64,000 bases of DNA from Litoditis marina (Eukaryota > Nematoda > Chromadorea > Rhabditida > Rhabditidae): assembly GCA_964036275.1 (NCBI GenBank), contig OZ038438.1, positions 806,001 through 870,000 of the forward strand, given 5' to 3'. Shown one piece after another: positions 46,601 to 64,000 of the stretch; positions within the stretch are counted from its first letter, which is position 1; every line of letters starts with the position of its first letter. Both the position numbers and the translations under genes were made by a program. A model generated the notes under the pieces. The model was given only the letters and a program-made list of their open reading frames with translations. It ran no database searches and was not told where the DNA came from.

Positions 46601-49065
46601 TTCTGTTCATGTTTGTAATTGATATTGATGGGCTCTCGGCGTGAATTCAAAAACTAAATAGCTGCTGATCAAACTACAACCCTAATAACTTTGTCAACCC
46701 TGTACCACCCTTGTGTCTCTGATCTGATAATTGTCGTTTTTACATTAAACTTTTTGTTCGTTGTTTGAAGAGCAGTCGTTCTAAAAATTATAAAATCGTT
46801 GACTTCGACTCGTGGTATATCTTGTGTTCAACAGTTCTTTCCATAAAGCTTCACGATGATTGTTTAGAGTAGAGGCGAAACGTATCATTCTTCTGTCACT
46901 CTCTTTCTCCTTTTTCTCTTAGTTTGTATAACATAGCTGAGCTTTTCTATCACCAAATCGTTTACACTCGACTTTGAATTTCGTTCCCGTGAGGTATGCT
47001 CCAGATAAATTGTAGGTGATGCTGCCACTATGTCAGTATGCGTGGCAGAGTCCCCACTCTATCTGGCTGTGTCTCGAGGCAAAGGCGGTGGGTGAGTGCT
47101 TTTGTGATGTGGTGCATGGCTTGTCATGAAAACAGACAATAAACTTTATGGAAAATTCGCAACATTCCCGATATACCAGTGTTTTGTTCAAATAAACGAA
47201 TGAAATCTTTTTGAAACCGTTCAGAGAGAAAAATGTTTACGTTTTCTCGCCTATCGAATGGTCAGATGTATCCTCACTCAAGACCAGTAACACACATCAA
47301 ATTTCAAGAACGTGCAATAAAAAAGTACACAACTGCTGAAGTTTGTTGCTGCGGCGTTAGTAGTATAACAGTATTTCGGTCATATTGCTATAATAACCAG
47401 TCCGAACACGCGTTTCGTATTGTGGTTTGTCCTGATGTTCCTTCAAACGTCTCTTCGCTGTTTCCAGCCGGGCAGTCTGGACCTGTGCCAGCCGCACAAC
47501 AGAGGCGACCTGCAGCTGCAATTGCAGTTCCGGGTGCGGGACCGCGAGCGAGGAATAGGCTGTCTCTCGGTCCGGGTAGCCCGCACCGACTGGCCCCACG
47601 TGGTCGCATTCCGCCTGCAACGAACACACCTTCTCCTAGAGGCGTATGTTTCATGTCCAATACATATAGGGAGCAACCACGTTTTCGTTGTAGTTTGATC
47701 GCGATACATGCCAAAATTTACTAATGTTACCAAAAAGCAACGGAACAAAACTACAAACACAGCGGGATAGGGTTCTTGAATACAGAGAGTGGCCACATCT
47801 TCGTTCTAGTTTGATCTCGACGCTATAATTTACTGGTTTCGACACAACGGAGTAGGGCTACATACACCGTACTGGCTCGCGGGAAACAGAGCGAGTACTA
47901 TGAATGGTGTTGCGTACGGAATATTTTATACGTTTGTCATTTCATTCTTAATCATTTATATTCACATAATATCAGTTGTGCTTCTGTAGGTTGCACTCCT
48001 CAAACATACGTTGTTCTTGAAATCATGATTTGGGATTCGTTTTGTCATAGAATTTCGTAACAATTCAGTTACATACATTCCATTATTGTCTGTTCTGCAA
48101 TCTAGGCGTTCAAATTGGAACCTATAGTTTCCAAACATGTCTTGATAAAATAGTTTTTCAACCATTCCAGAAAGTTATACTTCAACACGCAGCGTCTTCA
48201 GAGGGAAAGGAGCGGGAGGGTGAGTCAGACGGAGCAATCGGGAATAAAGTGGAACTGGAAGGCACAATTCGAGGAGCAGAACATCAACGATCTACATCTG
48301 AGGTAGATTCATCGCCATTTTCACGGACAATTCGGCTGGCTGCCAATGAAGTTCCATGCCGTTGGAGTTGCTTAACTATAAAATTATGTTTCACTCTCAA
48401 CACGTGAACAATAAAACTTTCGACGAGTTTATATTTGCTTTAAGAAATAGTGAACCGAAACCACTTGGCATTACGCCAATAAGTCTCAGTTAGGAAACGG
48501 ACTATATAGTCCCTGTCACTCCTATGTGGAGTCAGATGGGAGAAGTTGGTAACATTCTGCCTGAGAAATCCATCTTGCCGTTTTGCAGAAGTCTCAAACT
48601 GACCATTCGACAACGGATTGGACGCTTTGGATTTAGGACAGTGGCTCGTATCGTTCTCAATGATTACTTGCATCGAAAAGGTGGGGGTTTTCTATTATTC
48701 TGTAATGTCTCACTTATCGGGACGTGCAATAGAACGTGAACGTTTTAAGATCACTACCCAGTTCAATAGGGTTCAAGAAATAACAGGTGTGGTACGTACC
48801 ATCATTTTCTGAGCTGTCTAGGCTTCGCAATTGCAATTTTGCTCATGAAATCTAGATTGGTGCTATCTCAAAAGTAATAATGAAACAATAACATATAAGG
48901 CAAGTGTTCAACAATAACAATATTATTATTATCATTCTATTATTTACAGGGCGAAGTATAATGAATCCGTGTGCGTGTCCATACTGTGCACCCTGGTTTA
49001 CCTTTCTTCAAAATTCATCGCAGCCCCTATCAGTTCACCTCCCCTTCAATCTTATGAATATTTAA
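37725..49065 (+). CDS. Synaptotagmin-like protein (Slp/bitesize type) Rab effector, complete model
   Basis: A 21-exon model with consistent phases, 778 residues, stop TAA at 49063-49065. Order: Slp homology domain with an eight-cysteine zinc finger, a long Ser/Pro/Arg-rich linker, C2A, C2B. Proteins of this build bind GTP-loaded Rab27-type GTPases through the N-terminal domain and membrane through the C2 domains, tethering secretory vesicles (known for the family). The initiator ATG at 37725 follows an acceptor-like TTTAG, so the 5' UTR is probably spliced. Rabphilin is the main alternative, but the [16 protein letters not shown] start, the LQAASGEW after the finger and the long linker fit Slp better. 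The weakest points are the last exon, where the C-terminus does not match the family, and exon 12. Exon coordinates are in the segment entries. Confidence 0.85.
40605..40703. repeat. AT microsatellite
   Basis: About 100 bp of (AT)n with a few CAT/AAAT interruptions, just before Slp exon 7 (40727). Frames through it (Tyr/Ile repeats) are artefacts. Confidence 0.95.
40853..41093. mobile_element. MITE, CTATAG family, TTGGC variant, copy 2
   Basis: Left TTATAGGTCGTTTCATTTCC, CTGAGACCCATTGGCATCAA; right ATTGGCGCGCTGTCAAGTCT, CAGTCGGAATGACCGGAACT. In the Slp intron between exons 7 and 8. Confidence 0.7.
42143..42379. mobile_element. MITE, CTATAG family, TTGGC variant, copy 3
   Basis: Left CTATAGTTACGGTCATTCC then CTGAGACTTGGCAGCG; right TTGGCACAATGCCATTGGG, then GTGGGAATGAAACGAGCTATA. 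About 237 bp in the Slp intron between exons 9 and 10. Confidence 0.75.
42807..42882. repeat. Short hairpin repeat
   Basis: GCGAGAACAGCGAGAGAGTG on the left pairs with CACACTGTCTCGC on the right around ACGCAGACGTGCGTCT. Related to 11905-11992. Confidence 0.6.
43263..43464. mobile_element. MITE filling an intron of the Slp gene
   Basis: Left GTATACTATGTTCCACC with CTTACAGTACACGG; right CATACTGTAGAATTCC with GTGCAACATACTATAC. It is 202 bp and starts at the donor GT of the intron 43263-43480, leaving only 16 bases (TGCTTTCTCTCATTAG) before the next exon. Confidence 0.75.
45490..45761. mobile_element. TTCGG-rich MITE, copy 2
   Basis: About 270 bp, clearly the same element as 13400-13678: CTTTCCCGAACCG repeated at the left, a shared middle with TAGAACCGAACCAAATTTA and GACGTTTATTAGAGTTTGG, and GGTTCGGTTTTGGTTAGGAA at the right. 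It lies 131 bp before the first C2A exon. Confidence 0.8.
45893..47087 (+). other. Slp exons 14-17: C2A domain
   Basis: Exons 45893-46039, 46262-46360, 46453-46548, 47016-47087. The sequence [30 protein letters not shown], then [19 protein letters not shown] and PIGE follows the C2A pattern of Slp proteins. The calcium-binding aspartates of loop 1 are missing ([12 protein letters not shown] instead of a D-x-SDPY pattern), so binding is probably calcium-independent. For exon 15 the acceptor at 46261 (TTTTCAG) is the only one that joins in phase. Exon 17 ends at a GTGGGT donor (47088), not at the more obvious GTGAGT four bases later. Confidence 0.85.
47468..49065 (+). other. Slp exons 18-21: divergent C2B domain and C-terminus
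   Basis: Exons 47468-47643, 48171-48302, 48589-48680, 48950-49065. GDLQLQLQF starts the domain, followed by [21 protein letters not shown] (the usual NP-x-WN-x-F position), [11 protein letters not shown] and a short tail. The fold seems to be C2 but key loop residues and the usual FLGGVRL end are lost. The last exon is read in the frame that ends at TAA 49063-49065, seven bases before AATAAA; the other frame ends inside the AATAAA and is less likely. Confidence 0.65.
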
Positions 49066-49071
49066 TATTTG

Positions 49072-49077
49072 AATAAA
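49072..49077 (+). terminator. Polyadenylation signal AATAAA of the Slp gene
   Basis: Canonical AATAAA just after the proposed stop codon. Confidence 0.65.
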
Positions 49078-51099
49078 CTATATTACATTGTACTCCTCCT
49101 AATAGAGTAGGAAAACCGAAAATAGGCTCCTATTGCAAGGCCTGGAAAGTTTCAATATACAGCTATCTGAAAAAGGTACAAATTGAGAAACTCATCAAAA
49201 CATGAGAACTGCGCCTGATCTCATGGAAAAGTCACGATTCATCATGAGCATTCCTCCAAGTAATCTTGATTCAGGGTGATCAATTGTGTGTACCTAAACT
49301 CAGGTGAATCTCATGAGACGGTCTCATGAGTTGTTTGAATTGCTACCTCTACTTGTCTGAATACTACCAGGAAACGCGCAGCTATTAGTTTCGGGCGAGT
49401 GTCTTTATTTCGTCTGAGCGGATAATGGACACTAATTGTTTTCCCAGTTCTTTTCTCAATGGAACCGACCAAATATTCTTCCAACTCGGCAATTTCATGT
49501 TTCTTTCTGTTTTTGTAACTATAAGGAGGGTGGGTTTTATGTTTCTGAAAACTTTCAAACTTCGATTAATTTACTGGAAAGTTCCAACTATAAACTACAA
49601 AAATACACTGCTCTTCTTTCTTCAGTTGAGCAACTTATTGATCGATCTATTCAGCGCACCGTTTCACTTACTCTAGTTTAAACAGAAGTTTTGATCTCCA
49701 CGTAAATAACAACGTTGGTTTCGAATCAAATTTTCACTATTAAAAATATATGGGGAAAACAAGCTTAAATGGAAATTTCGTTGTGCCCTGCTGTGTTTGT
49801 AGTTTGAACCTTGTATATTTTTGACATGTTTAGAAAAATTGTTTCGTCTGTAGATCAAACAACATATTTATCAAAATTAATCACATTCCGCGTTATAGGT
49901 AACCTACTTGGTTTTCGGCGAATTTTGGAAATCAAGCGAGGTTTTTTGCACAGATGTTTGCCATTAGCAAATCCCTGCTCAACATCAGCAAGTTTAGTTT
50001 CAGTAACTGAGATTAAGGTATAACAAAGGGTCTATTAATTAGGACATAAGGACAGAGAGCACAAAGGGTGCAGCTAAAATCGATTGAAGTCGGATTAACC
50101 TGAGTTGGCCATGGCGAGAGAGTGTACGAACTGGAGAGGGCGGCAGACAAACAGACACACCTGAGTCGCGCTGACCAAATACACAGCGGAATCCAGCCGT
50201 CTGTCCTACACTCCTCAAATAAAACAAATCTATTCTGATACCCAAAAACTCCACCAGCACCTAATTAGCCGAGTCGCGTTTCGAAAGCACATCTGGCAGC
50301 TACCAGAAAATATATTTCTCTCTCTCTCTTTCTTTCTCTCTCTCTTTCTCTCTTTCTCTCTCTCTCTCTCTTAAGATGAACCTGTATACTTAAATCTGCA
50401 ACTCATGGTAGATTTGATGAGTTGGGAGAGCCTGTGCCAAGTAACCAAGTTAGATTGCTACTGTTGAGTTTAAAGTTTTCCAAGAATTTAAAGTTCGCAC
50501 CTGCAGTCGCATCAACCTTTTGTGGAAAAAGGGCCAGATTTAACTGTGAATCGCGCAGTGTCGGTCACAAATTACGTGGTGTCAGTTGATGGATGGGTGC
50601 AGCCGCCGACGGGCTATCAAAAGTCCATCACTCCACCGAGCAATGAACACAAATCCATAACCGAGATCCACTCAACGGTTATTCCGCTTCGCATAATGCA
50701 ATCAGCACATTCCGCACAATTTCCCAAGTTTTTAATCAATAGTTTTGCATGGCAACTCGCTTTGGGCAATATGTGTAGAACTGAAAGTTCCCACTTGGAA
50801 TCACTTTGTCAATAGCAAATCAACTTCGACATTTCTCCTAATTCAAAGCAACTAAATGCCATTATTTTCTCTTGTTAAATGGGTACTGCATACTCTCGAG
50901 AAATTTTCTAGAGTAGTCACATGTTTTTTATGGTTTTTACTTGTTTTTACGTATTTATTTACTTGCTTACCTTGCTGACATTCTATGTATAAGAGTTGTA
51001 CAGCTAGTTCTCCATTGATGTTTGTTGATTTTAACTATTACCTACCTACTCGTTGTTTTTTCAGTTTATGTATGTACCACCTCCCCCCGCGTCTATTTG

Positions 51100-51122
51100 C
51101 CCCCCCCCCCCCCCCCCCCCCC
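51100..51122. repeat. Poly-C tract
   Basis: 23 consecutive C. The Pro-rich frame across it is an artefact. Confidence 0.95.
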
Positions 51123-51659
51123 TTCTTTCGCTCAACGCGGTTATGGTGTTCCGTCAAGTAGTTCTCTTAACATTGTAACTATTCATAGAGGGAGGTCATT
51201 CACCAACCAACATTTCTGTTTCCATCCATCTTTAAATGCAACACCGACCCCATTTCAAATACAAAAAAACTGGCAACAAACCGTATTTCATAATCACGAA
51301 AGAAACATGAAAGTTGAGTTATCTACACTTCGTTTTCCAACTTCTTCGTGTGAATCTGCGAATAATCCCGTTCACAGGACAAATTTTGGTTCGTTCGATG
51401 ATTTTCTTTTCCGCTCATACCCTTTTGACGTGGCTTCTTTCGGTCAAGGTTGAAATGGATTGACGACCCCCTTTCAAAGCATTTCGCCACCGAATCGACT
51501 TGACAACTGCTTTTTATGACGATTCATCAGAAGAACTCAGAAGTTGCTCGGAAACATATTACTTTAACCTTCCCCCCCCCCCCTTATTTTGGGTTATAAA
51601 ACTCTCTGTGAAAGGCGGAAAGCGGTATCAGATTAACACGGAACGAGGAAGTGACACAT

Positions 51660-51662
<3 letters not shown>

Positions 51663-51690
<28 letters not shown>
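51663..51690. repeat. Poly-G tract
   Basis: 28 consecutive G; tracts like this often end sequencing reads and fit with the nearby assembly gap. Confidence 0.95.
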
Positions 51691-52490
51691 AAGTACACTG
51701 CTTTCCTTCCTTCATCACAAGTCATCCGTCTTGCTTTGTTCGAACCGTTCCCCTTTCCCCCTCATAACCAGTTTCGAGCTAGTTGCAGTCACGGCGCTAG
51801 GTATTATGTTTTATGTTCGCACATTGATTTACTTCCATATTCTATGTTTTCTTCATTTCTAGCGTCGAATGGTACATTTTTCATTAATTTTTGCTTTATC
51901 TCTTTTTTCGTTTTATCAATTTAACAAACACGCAATCATGTTATATATCAATGTATTAGAAAGTTTGTGTCACGTGAACCGTTCTCAGTGAGCCCAAAAT
52001 AGTCTTATCTCTAAGTTGAACGATTTCGAGTGCAGTTTTCACTAAGCACAAATGTTTATATTATATACATTGTTTTCTGGGAAACGACGCTATACAACAC
52101 TGTACTTCACGACTTTATTCGAATACAACAGATAACAATATTAGATAAGAGCCCGCCAATTAGTTCCCGTTTACTAATAAAAGACTCCATTTCCACAAAG
52201 CCTAAGATTCACAACGATTTCATATGAATGTGATTTTTGACTTTTGAATTCGATCGATGACTCAATATATTACGATACTTTTTCTTCTGAACAAATGTTG
52301 ATATTTCAGTTGATAGGCCCTTTTTTAGCAATCTTTCGATTGTAACTACTCTGTGCGAAATAGTGAAGCTCATTTTCAATTTGATAGATGATTCATCCCT
52401 TATATTTAGGTTTTCTCTTTTCTTAAATTTTCAATTGAGAAGAGTTTTCTGGCTGGTTCCACAAGTGGCCGTGTTTTTCGTTAACCCTAT

Positions 52491-52632
52491 CAGGTAACCA
52501 TTAACCGGGTGACCTGGTTAACCCTGTTGTAAACCTTTTTCAAACCCTTTTTCACAATGTCCTTCTAGAAACTTGGGGTTAGAAAGTGGATCACAAAAGG
52601 GTTAATCGTGTAACCCGGTTAATGGTTACCTG
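52491..52632. mobile_element. Inverted-repeat element with GGTAACCATTAACC ends
   Basis: CAGGTAACCATTAACCGGGT on the left is the reverse complement of ACCCGGTTAATGGTTACCTG on the right. Further GGTTAACC units lie inside. About 142 bp. Confidence 0.75.
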
Positions 52633-52734
52633 CTAGAAATATGCGGTTGAATTCTCCCATTTTCCCTGGTAGATATATGTATGCAACTTTCGTTTTCTTC
52701 CTCCGTCCCATCGATATCAGTCCCTCAGATTATG

Positions 52735-52934
52735 NNNNNNNNNNNNNNNNNNNNNNNNNNNNNNNNNNNNNNNNNNNNNNNNNNNNNNNNNNNNNNNNNN
52801 NNNNNNNNNNNNNNNNNNNNNNNNNNNNNNNNNNNNNNNNNNNNNNNNNNNNNNNNNNNNNNNNNNNNNNNNNNNNNNNNNNNNNNNNNNNNNNNNNNNN
52901 NNNNNNNNNNNNNNNNNNNNNNNNNNNNNNNNNN
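52735..52934. other. Assembly gap (200 N)
   Basis: Exactly 200 N, a typical placeholder, so the true distance is unknown. Confidence 0.99.
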
Positions 52935-52989
52935 TGCTTTCTCTCTTGACGTGTATAAGTGTACACTATCATTCTCATAATTGTTTTAG

Positions 52990-63974
<10,985 letters not shown>

Positions 63975-64000
63975 GTACGTTCCAAAAAAATCATAAAAAT

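Larger units (their letters stand above)
49078..52989. other. Region between the Slp gene and the visible DAPK exons
   Basis: About 3.9 kb including the 200-base gap. It should hold the start codon, glycine loop and VAIK-lysine exons of the kinase, but I found no matching frame; one may be lost in the gap. It contains TCATGAG units (49190-49345), a CT tract (about 50318-50372), poly-C (51100-51122), poly-G (51663-51690) and a palindromic element (52491-52632). Confidence 0.6.

Noticed and set aside
47233..47724. 163-codon Pro/Ala/Arg-rich frame
   Set aside because: It overlaps Slp exon 18 in another frame. The frame giving GDLQLQLQF fits C2B and joins in phase from the GTGGGT donor of exon 17.
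50522..50815. 97-codon frame considered as a DAPK N-terminal exon
   Set aside because: No glycine loop, no ATP-lysine motif and no kinase similarity.
51022..51924. Pro- and Gly-run frames
   Set aside because: They arise from the poly-C and poly-G tracts.

Overview
This is a window of intron-rich nuclear DNA from an animal, probably an invertebrate bilaterian. Protein-coding sequence is broken into short exons (about 55 to 470 nt) joined by GT-AG introns, with one clear GC-AG intron. The families present (ABCA transporter, synaptotagmin-like protein, death-associated protein kinase) are metazoan. The glycosyltransferase belongs to a family I know mainly from nematodes (DUF273/PF03314), but that alone does not fix the phylum. 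A 200-base run of N shows this is a draft scaffold. All exon boundaries were placed by hand, by requiring a splice site, an open frame and matching phase with both neighbours; none is supported by transcript data.

Layout. (1) 14-25288, minus strand: about 47 exons of one ABCA-type full transporter, running from the first transmembrane helix (right) through the first extracellular domain, TM2-6, a complete first nucleotide-binding domain, TM7, the second extracellular domain and TM8-12. The second nucleotide-binding domain lies off the left edge and the initiator exon was not found. (2) 25289-30156: mostly repeat-bearing DNA, with two possible minus-strand coding exons. (3) 30157-33820, plus: a complete nine-exon type II membrane glycosyltransferase, 373 residues. 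(4) 33821-37724: repeat-rich intergenic DNA. (5) 37725-49065, plus: a 21-exon synaptotagmin-like/bitesize-type Rab effector of 778 residues, with a Slp homology domain and zinc finger, a long Ser/Pro linker, C2A and a divergent C2B. (6) 49066-52989: intergenic DNA or the unseen 5' part of the next gene, with homopolymers and the gap. (7) 52990 to beyond the right edge, plus: a death-associated protein kinase gene, from mid N-lobe through the kinase core, the calmodulin segment and ten ankyrin units. Inside its 3.2-kb intron after the fifth ankyrin unit lies a GC-rich coding exon (60448-60915), preceded by two RFX-type X-box motifs and ending in the phase that would splice into the remaining ankyrin exons.

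The four genes show no operon-like relation. The accessory interest is in the repeats. There are several families of short inverted-repeat elements (MITEs). One family is flanked by TTAA, and one of its copies ends three bases before a glycosyltransferase exon. Another element makes up nearly all of an intron in the synaptotagmin-like gene, starting exactly at the splice donor.
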